This document shows, in pieces, positions 1 to 6,868 of a stretch of 20,460 nucleotides of DNA; the first letter of the stretch is position 1; each line of letters starts with the position of its first letter. This DNA is from a bacterium (GTDB taxonomy: Bacteria; UBP7; UBA6624): assembly GCA_014384545.1 (NCBI GenBank), contig JACNFQ010000018.1:1-20460 (forward strand), given 5' to 3'. The notes below the pieces were generated by a model. It was not told where the DNA came from and made no database searches. It worked only from the letters and a program-made list of their open reading frames with translations. Position numbers and translations under genes: made by a program.

Positions 1-656
1 AGGGAAGCAACCGAGGTCTGCTCCAGTTCCAGACGAGAAGCTCTTCCCACACCAGCCACGGGTGTGCCATGAGATTCATCCCCTTGGTGGGAAGGGTCCC
101 AACAACCGTGAATATCGTTGGGGCAACCATAGGCACCCACATTGGGATTATCCCAGAGGTTTCCTGCAATATCTTCGTGTGTTTCAATCACCCCATTGTC
201 GTGGACAAGAACGATAATTCCTGTCGCATCCGTCAAGATATCCCAAGCCTCTTGAGCATCCAAATCTAGATCATCTAAACCTTGATTAGAGCTGGTGGAA
301 TGGAGACGCCAAAGGTTACTGGGGTAATGGGTGTCGTTAGGTACTTTTTGCATATCCCATAACTGATAGGGCATCGATGTCGCCACAAAACCCTGTGCCT
401 TCAAATCACTCACCAATTGATCCCTATCACTGATTGCCTTTACACGGAACCACTGGGTTAGAGCGACACCCTGCCACTCCACTTCACCCACTCCTACAAG
501 GTAATCTTCCAACACGGAACGAACAACCCCATCAGCCACCCGCACATAAAGTCGAGAACCAACCCACTGTTCTTCAGGGGTGTCAATACCCGAGAGAGGT
601 GCGCCAAAAAGCCCCCCAAACAGAGCCAAGATAAAAAATGGACGCAATCGTTTCAT
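1..656 (-). CDS. Secreted subtilisin-like serine protease (S8), N-terminal part, cut by window edge
   Basis: The frame is open from an ATG at 656 to the window edge, giving 218 residues. It begins with a signal peptide: basic MKRLR, then a hydrophobic stretch to about residue 22. Residues 24-120 resemble the N-terminal region of exported subtilases, ending in an NLWRLHS segment like the 'QWHL' entry of the S8 domain. The catalytic Asp lies in LVHDNGV (Asp153, family form DTGV/DNGV) and the catalytic His in ESHGTPVAG (His196, family form HGTHVAG), a normal 43-residue spacing. The catalytic Ser is beyond the window. Cys178 and Cys185 could form a disulfide. A GGGAG ribosome-binding site sits 6 bases before the ATG. 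The protein probably degrades or processes protein outside the cytoplasm; its substrate is unknown. The family call is firm; whether the gene is intact is not visible. Confidence 0.88.
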   Translation of the reverse strand, partial: MKRLRPFFILALFGGLFGAPLSGIDTPEEQWVGSRLYVRVADGVVRSVLEDYLVGVGEVEWQGVALTQWFRVKAISDRDQLVSDLKAQGFVATSMPYQLWDMQKVPNDTHYPSNLWRLHSTSSNQGLDDLDLDAQEAWDILTDATGIIVLVHDNGVIETHEDIAGNLWDNPNVGAYGCPNDIHGCWDPSHQGDESHGTPVAGVGRASRLELEQTSVAS

Positions 657-662
657 ACAGTT

Positions 663-667
663 CTCCC
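663..667 (-). promoter_or_regulatory. Ribosome-binding site of the subtilase gene
   Basis: On the minus strand GGGAG ends 6 bases before the ATG at 656. It supports that start and contrasts with the many genes here that lack such a site. Confidence 0.6.
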
Positions 668-697
668 GGTCAAAAGTCAAATCCTTCAAACCGAGCC

Positions 698-724
698 ATT
701 ATAGTAGGAATCTGTGACTGTCAA
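698..724 (-). promoter_or_regulatory. Sigma-70-type promoter for the subtilase gene
   Basis: The minus strand has a perfect TTGACA (719-724) and a perfect TATAAT (698-703), separated by 15 bases, two short of the usual 17. Transcription would start near 690 and leave a leader of about 35 bases that includes the GGGAG site. The -35/-10 region lies across the GTG start (714) of the divergent gene, so the two units probably interfere with each other. A TATAGT on the plus strand (700-705) overlaps the TATAAT and could serve that gene. Confidence 0.55.
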
Positions 725-1250
725 GGGTTGGATTCTTATCATCCTCGTTGTAGGGGTCGCTTTGGCCCTTGCTTCATCTGCCGCGGCGGGCTTCAAGCCC
801 TCTGGTGGAGGAGATGCCATTCTCATTCTTGGTGGTTCATTGTTGGTCATCATTGTGATTATGGCAATCTATTGGAAAGAAGGGGCGGGGCGGGATAGAT
901 CTCGAATGCCGAGAATCCGCACTTCGGCTTCTTTGAACCGTCATACTCTCCGAAAAGAACACATAATGCTGTCGTTTAGGAGTTGGGTGGCATCCCCTAG
1001 TGGCACCCTACCCCCTTGCCCCAAATTGGCAACCCATGACGAAGAATTTTCCAGTTGTTGGGCAAGAGGCGACCTTGAAGGATGTTACACCCGGCTGGAT
1101 GAACTCTTGGAAGAGAACCGAGACCCTTCCTCGCCAGAACACACAATGACTCTCCTCTACATGCGCACATTGGAGCGCATGGAGAAAGAGGTCATGACCA
1201 CCTTTCCTCAACTAGGGTCTGAAGGCTCCATCTTTGACGAGACAGACTAG
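714..1250 (+). CDS. Small membrane protein of unknown function
   Basis: A 178-residue open frame starts at GTG 714; an in-frame stop at 705 means it cannot extend upstream. Residues 5-26 (rich in I, L, V, A) and 35-53 are two hydrophobic segments separated by a small Gly-rich loop, consistent with two membrane spans or a signal anchor plus one span. A basic linker (57-82) follows, then an acidic, helix-prone tail (107-178) with three Cys and the repeated LDELLEE-like character of a soluble helical domain. I recognise no family. AGGA lies 4 bases before the GTG, and a TATAGT 8 bases before it could make the transcript nearly leaderless. The last 39 bases overlap the 3' end of aroQ on the other strand. 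The membrane half supports a real gene; a start further in, or two separate genes, cannot be excluded. Confidence 0.6.
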   Translation: MTVKGWILIILVVGVALALASSAAAGFKPSGGGDAILILGGSLLVIIVIMAIYWKEGAGRDRSRMPRIRTSASLNRHTLRKEHIMLSFRSWVASPSGTLPPCPKLATHDEEFSSCWARGDLEGCYTRLDELLEENRDPSSPEHTMTLLYMRTLERMEKEVMTTFPQLGSEGSIFDETD

Positions 1251-1667
1251 GGCACAAATGCCTAGTTGATACCCTAGATACCCCATACCCGAAATCACAG
1301 GATGACCTGCACCAGCAACGACGAGTTTCCTGCGCCAAGCTTCTCGCCTTCCATGAATCGCCGAAAGGTGGGCTTCTACCAAAGGGAGAGCTGTGCCCTT
1401 TGCTCCATCCCGCAAGGCAAGAGAAGCGTGAGAAAAGGCGCCTGGGTTGAAAAGAACGCCCACAAACCCCTTCTCTTTCGCTTCTGCCAGACAAGCGACT
1501 AGGGCTGCCTCGTCTCCTTCCTGCTCCAAGACCAACTCCCACCCCTTCTCTTTTGCCCATTTCACCAATCTTGCCAAGGCTTCACTTCTTTTCTCGTCCC
1601 CATAGATTTCAGGTTCTCTTCTACCAACACCATCAAGATTGGGTCCCTCTAATACCAAGAACTTCAT
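1212..1667 (-). CDS. aroQ: 3-Dehydroquinate dehydratase, type II
   Basis: This enzyme dehydrates 3-dehydroquinate to 3-dehydroshikimate, step 3 of the shikimate pathway, in the cytoplasm. At 151 residues it has normal type II length. Residues matching the known active site are present: Asn10 in EGPNL, Arg17 and Tyr22 in RREPEIYG, the Asn of the FNPGAF segment, the Asp of LALRD, Glu and His in VEAHLS, and an Arg in the REAWRRK segment. The usual QSNHEGEL segment is altered to EQEGDEAAL. The ATG at 1667 is preferred over an upstream in-frame ATG at 1685 because MKFLVLEGPNL matches the family start and because it overlaps the aroKB stop as ATGA. It is the last gene of the aro operon, and its end overlaps the convergent small gene by 39 bases. 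Confidence 0.95.
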   Translation of the reverse strand: MKFLVLEGPNLDGVGRREPEIYGDEKRSEALARLVKWAKEKGWELVLEQEGDEAALVACLAEAKEKGFVGVLFNPGAFSHASLALRDGAKGTALPLVEAHLSAIHGRREAWRRKLVVAGAGHPVISGMGYLGYQLGICALVCLVKDGAFRP

Positions 1668-3199
1668 GCGATTTGGGCTAACCACTCATCAATGGGAGGG
1701 CGTTTCGTTCTATAAACCATTATGGTGTCCCATTCTCCCCCATCACCATTTGGAATCTGAGTCGGTAAAAGGACTTGGAGTTCTCCCTTGTCCCATTTCT
1801 TATCTTTCAGAATCGCTTCCTTGAAAGCTTCTGGGTTAAGTTCTCTATCTAATGAGGTCGGCAACCCCACCCTTACCAACTCCTTTTCCAGAAAAGCCGC
1901 TGTTCCCTTGGGGGCTACTCCCAATCTCTCTGCCCAACGAGTATTGGTAAGCATCCCCAATCCCACGCCCTCTCCGTGGCGTATCCGAGGAACTGTTGAA
2001 CTCTCTAATGCGTGCCCTACTGTATGCCCAAAGTTCAGCAAGATTCGAAGTCCCCTCTTTTCTAGTAAGTCCCTCTTCACAATCTTCAGTTTCCCCTTTG
2101 CAGCCCATTGAATCCCTCTCTCTATTGGGATAAGCCTCCCCTTCCCCATCCCCTCCCACTCTTCCTCTCCCATTGCTAAGGCTGCCTGCCGCCATACCCA
2201 AGACATTTTGATGATTTCCGCGGCTCCATTCCTAATTTCTCTCAAGGGCAACCCAGCCAAGAGTGTGGGATCAATCACCACCGAATCGGGGAGCCGAACG
2301 ACCCCCAACAAGTTCTTCCCTTTGCCGCGATTGACACCGAACTTCCCTCCCAATGCAGCATCTGCCATGCCCAATACAGTTGTAGGAACTAGATGGATGG
2401 CGATCCCTCTAAGATAAAGAGCTGCCGCGAGACCTGCCACATCGGTGATGCCCCCTCCCCCCAAAACCCACAACGCCCCGTCCTTGCCTACTCCAGATAC
2501 TGAAAGTCCTTCTAGGATGCGTTCAACAGTCCTCAAGTTCTTTGCTCGGTCCTTCCCTACCAGAGGGAGATGAGAGACTCCTCCTTCAGGCGCTTCGCTT
2601 ACTAAAGCCCCCAGTCGTTGATCAAAAAGCCCCACCCACTTACCTGTCGTGGTGGGAAGAGGTCGGCTCATTTGACCCCAACCCATCAAGACTCCATCCC
2701 CGATTTTCTGACTCGCTTTATCTGGGTATAACTGACGAAGGACACGACCCGCAACAGCACCTTGTGTAAGCCCCTCTGTCTGGACAGGAATCCCCAACGC
2801 GCCTTCTCCTTCTCGCTCTAAGTAGAGCTTCTTTCGCTCTTTCCACAAGGGGCGTCCTTCCCCCTTGCCCAACCGAGCCTCAATCACCGAAAGGGGAGCT
2901 CTGAGTCGAGCAACACTTTTCCCTTTCAAGAAATCTCTTGTTTCCCCGTTCAAATCACTTCCTCCACCCATTGCCACGACCTCGTTTCCCCTAATCTGGG
3001 TGATTACCCTTTTTTCTTGGTCTCTAAATGCCTCCATCCCTCGCTCTTGTATCACCGCTCTGGGCGACCGACCACCCAACGCCTTGGCAACGACTTTGTC
3101 CGTATCCACAAAAGGGCGTTCTAGGAGGCGGGCCAAACGCCTGCCCACCACACTCTTCCCCGTTCCCATGAATCCTGCCAAGAAGAGAGCTTCAGACAT
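1664..3199 (-). CDS. aroKB: Bifunctional shikimate kinase / 3-dehydroquinate synthase fusion
   Basis: One 511-residue chain carries two pathway enzymes. Residues 1 to about 165 are shikimate kinase: Walker A GFMGTGKS (9-16), DTD (32-34), Arg59 in FRDQE, GGG (78-80) and the lid RPLW (116-119). Residues from about 185 to 511 are 3-dehydroquinate synthase: the glycine-rich NAD site GGGGITDVAG (247-256), VPTT (271-274), GGKFGVN, GKN (294-296), and the zinc ligands Glu328 (AAEIIK), His392 (FGHTVGHA) and His408 (RHGEGV). The usual GDLAG of the NAD site reads TDVAG. Together they convert DAHP to dehydroquinate and phosphorylate shikimate, which are not consecutive steps. SK-DHQS fusions are known, for example in Thermotoga. 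The ATG at 3199 overlaps the aroC stop as TGATG; a TTG at 3211 is a weaker alternative. Confidence 0.95.
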   Translation of the reverse strand: MSEALFLAGFMGTGKSVVGRRLARLLERPFVDTDKVVAKALGGRSPRAVIQERGMEAFRDQEKRVITQIRGNEVVAMGGGSDLNGETRDFLKGKSVARLRAPLSVIEARLGKGEGRPLWKERKKLYLEREGEGALGIPVQTEGLTQGAVAGRVLRQLYPDKASQKIGDGVLMGWGQMSRPLPTTTGKWVGLFDQRLGALVSEAPEGGVSHLPLVGKDRAKNLRTVERILEGLSVSGVGKDGALWVLGGGGITDVAGLAAALYLRGIAIHLVPTTVLGMADAALGGKFGVNRGKGKNLLGVVRLPDSVVIDPTLLAGLPLREIRNGAAEIIKMSWVWRQAALAMGEEEWEGMGKGRLIPIERGIQWAAKGKLKIVKRDLLEKRGLRILLNFGHTVGHALESSTVPRIRHGEGVGLGMLTNTRWAERLGVAPKGTAAFLEKELVRVGLPTSLDRELNPEAFKEAILKDKKWDKGELQVLLPTQIPNGDGGEWDTIMVYRTKRPPIDEWLAQIA

Positions 3200-4290
3200 C
3201 AAGGAAGCCAATCGGGGGTGGCATCACGGTGAGCTTCGTAACGCTCTTTCCACGCCTCCCAATGCCCTCCACCCAAGAAAGATGCCCCTGCTTGGGCCAA
3301 TACTAAGCCCGTAAGTGCTTTCGCAATAACCCCAATCGCTCCCACCACACAGACATCACTCCTCAAGTGAGGAGCTGGTATTGATTGACCGGTCTGGAGA
3401 TTGACCGAAGGGAGGGGGGTTCGTTGTGTGGAAATGGGCTTAGCCCATAGAGTCGCTCTGATTGGTTTCCCGTTCGTCCTACCCCCTTCTATTCCCCCAG
3501 CCATGTTCCCTTCACCCAGAGGGTCATCATGAGCTCCACTTCCCTTCATAGATGCTTGAGTAAGCCCCTTCCCCAACGAGACAGCCCTTACTGAAGGAAT
3601 GGAGAGTAGAGCACCACCCAAGAGGACGGACAACCGGTCGGCAGGTTGAGAGCTCTCTCCCCACCCTCCCGGAAGACCTCTTGCCTCAATTTGGACGGAA
3701 CCTCCCAAGGTTGTCCCTTCTCTTCCTGCCATCTTGATGGCATCAATCGCAAGAGCTTCGGTGGAAGAATCGGGCCAACGAAGACTGTTGGCAGAGGGAT
3801 TCTGGTTTTTCCCCGTCGTATGAACCGCTCCAATGGATAGAGACCAGGATTCAATCTCAATCTCTCCCAAATCCTCCAAGAGAGCGGAGGCAACACCGCC
3901 CAACGCGGTCCGCATCGCACTTTCGCGGGCACTCCCCCTTTCGGCTTGGGCTTCGGGGGGTTGCCCCGTCCTCAGAAACCCCGACAAATCACCATGTCCT
4001 GGTCGAGCCACCCAACATGCATCTGCCAACGGCTCTTTCTCTCCAGCATTTTCTAGAAGTAGCAAAAGAGGCGCCCCTGTTGTTTTTCCCTTGTAAACGC
4101 CCCCATGAACTTCCACCTTGTCCTTTTCCCATTTCTGTCGATGACTTCTGCCGAAACCTGCTGATCTTTCCGCCAGAAACTCTTGCGCCTTATCAAGCCG
4201 AATCGTCCACCCTGCTGGTAGCCCCTCAAGAACCCCCATGAGGAAAGGTCCATGACTATCCCCAGCAGTCCACCACCGTAACGGCGTCAC
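3199..4290 (-). CDS. aroC: Chorismate synthase
   Basis: The enzyme converts 5-enolpyruvylshikimate-3-phosphate to chorismate with reduced FMN, the last step of the pathway. At 363 residues it has normal length. It shows the family start LRWWTAGDSHGP with catalytic His13, then RPGHGDLSG with His99, the ERGSARESAMRTA segment, and the glycine-rich NMAGGIEGGRTNGKPI. The C-terminal segment that is normally RHDPC reads RSDVC: the Asp is kept and the His is lost. I chose the GTG at 4290 because it overlaps the aroE stop as GTGA, has GGAG 9 bases upstream and gives the family-typical N-terminus. An ATG at 4299 and a far upstream start at 4341 are possible but fit less well. Confidence 0.94.
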   Translation of the reverse strand: MTPLRWWTAGDSHGPFLMGVLEGLPAGWTIRLDKAQEFLAERSAGFGRSHRQKWEKDKVEVHGGVYKGKTTGAPLLLLLENAGEKEPLADACWVARPGHGDLSGFLRTGQPPEAQAERGSARESAMRTALGGVASALLEDLGEIEIESWSLSIGAVHTTGKNQNPSANSLRWPDSSTEALAIDAIKMAGREGTTLGGSVQIEARGLPGGWGESSQPADRLSVLLGGALLSIPSVRAVSLGKGLTQASMKGSGAHDDPLGEGNMAGGIEGGRTNGKPIRATLWAKPISTQRTPLPSVNLQTGQSIPAPHLRSDVCVVGAIGVIAKALTGLVLAQAGASFLGGGHWEAWKERYEAHRDATPDWLP

Positions 4291-4988
4291 GCTTTCCATC
4301 TCCGTGCCGAAAGACGGGCTTGATCTACAAACATTCCCCACCCCCCTTCAGTGCGCAACCCCATCTGTCTAGCTTCTGTCAGGAAGGCACTCTCCTTTCC
4401 ATACGAAAGATCCACGACCCAAGCATCGGCGGGAAGTCTGTCTAAAGAAAGAGGAGGGCAAGGCACCGAAGTCGCGTTGACCACGCCATTCACCTTTTCT
4501 ACAGAAGAGATTGCTTCCTCATATCCTACTTCTCCCTTCTCTTCTATTGGGGATCTGCTGACGATTTGGGACGACGCTCCCATTCCTTCCAGAGCGACCG
4601 ATACAGCGCGTGCCGCCCCCCCTGAACCGAGTACGAGCCATTCCTGGTCCTCACAGGCACCTAGGCGACGAAAGGTACGAGCAAACGCGGGCAAGTCGGT
4701 GTTATCGCCCACCAAACTTCCCTCCTTCCAGATTAGGAGGTTTACGGCTTTGCATTGGGTGGCAGCATGGGTCAGTCGATCAGCACATTCTAGGGCTATG
4801 CCTTTATGGGGAGAAGTAATGTTGACAGCAAGAAACTCCTCCACAATCCGTCGAAGCTGCTTTCTTGATAGGGGGGGGCGAAGGGGCACAGAACGATAGG
4901 ACCACGGACGCCCCCCCAGCCGTTGGCGGTGCCAACTTGGAGATGCGGTACCTACCAAAGGCCATCCCACCACGGCAAGAGCTTTCAT
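4287..4988 (-). CDS. aroE: Shikimate dehydrogenase (NADP-dependent), short and divergent
   Basis: It reduces 3-dehydroshikimate to shikimate. The chain is 233 residues, shorter than the usual 265-290. The catalytic Lys62 lies in NITSPHK and the catalytic Asp98 in GDNTD. The NADP-binding glycine motif is GSGGAARA (121-128), followed by NATSVP and a C-terminal GWGMFVDQA that matches the family GxGMLxxQA. The shikimate-binding SKS of the N-terminus reads TAS (residues 14-16), a conservative change at the first Ser and a loss of Lys. The ATG at 4988 overlaps the aroA stop as ATGA; an upstream in-frame start at 5051 would run into aroA and adds no family sequence. A run of eight C lies in codons 38-40 (RPPL). 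Confidence 0.9.
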   Translation of the reverse strand: MKALAVVGWPLVGTASPSWHRQRLGGRPWSYRSVPLRPPLSRKQLRRIVEEFLAVNITSPHKGIALECADRLTHAATQCKAVNLLIWKEGSLVGDNTDLPAFARTFRRLGACEDQEWLVLGSGGAARAVSVALEGMGASSQIVSRSPIEEKGEVGYEEAISSVEKVNGVVNATSVPCPPLSLDRLPADAWVVDLSYGKESAFLTEARQMGLRTEGGWGMFVDQARLSARRWKA

Positions 4989-6235
4989 GAAAAGAGGACC
5001 CCCACTCCTTCCAGTGCTTCTTGCCACCCTGGGAAAGCGATACCCCCCCATTCATTCTCTGATAAATCCACTCCTTCATCACTTCCAATACCTGCAACGG
5101 CCGCAGCGAGAACGAGACGATGGTCCGCTCTTGTATCCACCTTTCCGCCTTTCAAAGAACCCGGGCTCCCCTTGACCACCAAATCTTCCCCTTCTATCAA
5201 TGCGTTTCCTCCCAAAGTCGTAATAAGGTCTGCTGTTCCCTCCAACCTGTCCGACTCTTTATTCCGCAACAATCCCCCTGTCCTAAATCTTGTGGTGCCC
5301 CTCCTCGTTGTCGCAAAGACAGCCGCCAAAGGGACTTCATCAATCATATCCATTAAGTCCTGCCCCTCAACGATAAGGTCTCCCTGTGGCAGTTCTCCAG
5401 GGTGCTCTACTTGAACCCGACCAACCAACTCTGGCCACACCTCTTCTCTGTTGTGTTTGACGGTGATTCCCGCTTTGCCCAGAAATCGAAGGAGTCCTGT
5501 GCGGCGGAGATTCGTAAGGACTTTACCACCAATCTTAGAACGAGGAATCATAGCTGCAGCCGTAGCAAGAACAGCGAAAGCAGAGGGGTCAGGGGGAATC
5601 TCCGCCCAATAGGGTTCCGACCGGCTTCCCTCAACGCGTGGCCAACACCCCGCAGCAGCAAAAAGTCTCTCTGTGTGGTCTCTACTCAGAGGATCCTCTT
5701 TCCATGAAATGGACGCCCCACTCCGCACAGCCGCCAACAGGAGAGCCCCTTTTCTGGTGCCACTTCCTGGGATGATGGAAGCACGGAAAGGTCCTTGCAC
5801 AGGTCCACAAGCAAAGGCTGGAAAGCAACCCTTCGTCCCCCCCGCTTGTCCTCCCCAATGGCGAATATCTTCATTGAGGCGCCCTACCTTTCTGGACAGG
5901 AGACTCTTATCTCCCTCTACCCAAACGGGCTCTTTCCCACCCGCAGCCCAGCCTAGGCAGAAACGTGCTGTTGTCCCCGAGTTGCCCGCATGAATGCGAC
6001 TCTCACCAGTGGGAGATGCTCCTGGCCAAATCCGAAGACCCTGCCGTCCAGTCTGAACCCGAGCCCCCAGAATACGAACCGCACTCAACGCACTTCTTGC
6101 GTCCTTCCCTATTGACCCTCCAACGACTCTAACGGGCAAGAGTAATCCCAAGAATAACGCCCTAATTGTGATGGACTTGTCGCCAGGTATTCGGACCTTT
6201 CCCCGCAGAGGAGAACGAGACGGTTGAACCTTCAA
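4985..6235 (-). CDS. aroA: 3-Phosphoshikimate 1-carboxyvinyltransferase (EPSP synthase)
   Basis: It joins shikimate-3-phosphate and PEP. The 416 residues are close to family length. Visible motifs are GDKSITIRA (18-26, Lys20, Ser21, Arg25), GNSGTTARF (84-92), SRDHTERL, DPSAFAVLATAA, the catalytic Asp in DMIDEVPLAAV, LLRNKESDRLEG and a C-terminal DHRLVLAAAV. Two places deviate: the usual His of KSISHRA is Ile, and the S-x-Q segment that contacts shikimate-3-phosphate reads SGT (158-160) in PGSGTRKGALLLA. The start is TTG at 6235, since the N-terminus MKVQPSRSPL matches the family and GGGGAG lies about 10 bases upstream in a purine-rich tract. It is the first aro gene after an 87-base gap and overlaps aroE by 4 bp. 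Confidence 0.94.
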   Translation of the reverse strand: MKVQPSRSPLRGKVRIPGDKSITIRALFLGLLLPVRVVGGSIGKDARSALSAVRILGARVQTGRQGLRIWPGASPTGESRIHAGNSGTTARFCLGWAAGGKEPVWVEGDKSLLSRKVGRLNEDIRHWGGQAGGTKGCFPAFACGPVQGPFRASIIPGSGTRKGALLLAAVRSGASISWKEDPLSRDHTERLFAAAGCWPRVEGSRSEPYWAEIPPDPSAFAVLATAAAMIPRSKIGGKVLTNLRRTGLLRFLGKAGITVKHNREEVWPELVGRVQVEHPGELPQGDLIVEGQDLMDMIDEVPLAAVFATTRRGTTRFRTGGLLRNKESDRLEGTADLITTLGGNALIEGEDLVVKGSPGSLKGGKVDTRADHRLVLAAAVAGIGSDEGVDLSENEWGGIAFPGWQEALEGVGVLFS

Positions 6236-6322
6236 ATCTCTCTCTCTCCCCTATCAATCCCCTCTCTAAAGGAGACTCTTACGCCCACTTGCAATGCCAA
6301 AGATGATTCTACCAAAGCCCCC
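6236..6322 (-). promoter_or_regulatory. Gap before aroA with possible internal promoter
   Basis: This 87-base gap is the largest non-coding stretch in the window and the only real break in the purF-aroQ operon. On the minus strand a TAGAAT lies at 6306-6311, the same hexamer found before several other genes here, and would leave a leader of about 65 bases. I see no convincing -35 box. Next to the TTG start is a purine-rich tract (GGGGAG followed by alternating GA). No strong hairpin, T-run or recognisable riboswitch is visible. Confidence 0.3.
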
Positions 6323-6868
6323 TTATAGTAAGGAGGAGAAGATGTTCTCCACAATGCGGGATGTATTATCTGATAGGAATGAGTCTGGATGGAAGAGAAG
6401 CCCATACCAAGGACGCCCCTCCACCCCCAAAGCCAAGGGGTGTCCTTCAGAATCCCAACCCCAAACTTCAAGAGGCGGGGGAAGTTCCCCTAATCCCAAC
6501 GAGTTATATCTGCCCACACGCACTCTCTCTTCGATTCCTTGGAGAATACCAATTCCCTTATGAGTCATTCTGACCGCCTCCCCATGGCAAGGACGCCCCA
6601 TAGTCAAAGTCGCTCCAAAGTGAGTCGCTATCATTTGGCATCCTAAGCAGATACCTAGCAAGGGGCGCTTTCCCCACCGAGCCAATAGTTGCATAGATTC
6701 TGGCCAATCCTCAGGTCTACCAGGTCCTGGTCCCAAAACCAAGCCATCAAACGGCTCAACTTCTAGAGTAGAAGCGGCACTCACAACGTCAAACCCACTA
6801 TCTTCTAACCAAGCGAATACATTCTGCGTAAAGGAGTCGTTGTGATCAACGAGTAAGAGACGTGTCAA
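6323..6868 (-). CDS. pabA/trpG: Glutamine amidotransferase subunit of anthranilate/aminodeoxychorismate synthase
   Basis: Class I glutamine amidotransferase of 181 residues, usual length about 190. It should release ammonia from glutamine for a TrpE or PabB partner acting on chorismate. Visible are DHNDSFTQN at the start, the oxyanion region LGPGPGRPED, the nucleophile Cys74 in GICLGCQ, HGE and RYNSL typical of TrpG/PabA, and the triad His160 in LFHPDSF. The third triad residue, normally Glu in HPES, is Asp162. No trpE or pabB is nearby, so tryptophan and folate roles cannot be separated. The start is TTG at 6868, overlapping the purF stop as TTGA. Its place before the chorismate genes fits a chorismate-using enzyme. 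Confidence 0.88.
   Translation of the reverse strand: MTRLLLVDHNDSFTQNVFAWLEDSGFDVVSAASTLEVEPFDGLVLGPGPGRPEDWPESMQLLARWGKRPLLGICLGCQMIATHFGATLTMGRPCHGEAVRMTHKGIGILQGIEERVRVGRYNSLGLGELPPPLEVWGWDSEGHPLALGVEGRPWYGLLFHPDSFLSDNTSRIVENIFSSLL

Noticed and set aside
638-898. 86-residue plus-strand frame across the divergent promoter
   Set aside because: It overlaps the membrane-protein frame and the subtilase start, is rich in Cys, Trp and Arg, and has no protein-like pattern.
1192-1560. 122-residue minus-strand frame inside aroQ
   Set aside because: Arg/Ser/Gly-rich shadow of aroQ in another frame; the aroQ frame carries all the active-site residues.
3199-4341. Longer aroC frame starting at 4341, or ATG at 4299
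   Set aside because: Chorismate synthases start a few residues before the R-x-x-T-x-G-[ED]-S-H-G segment. The GTG at 4290 gives this, has GGAG at a proper distance and overlaps aroE by 4 bp.
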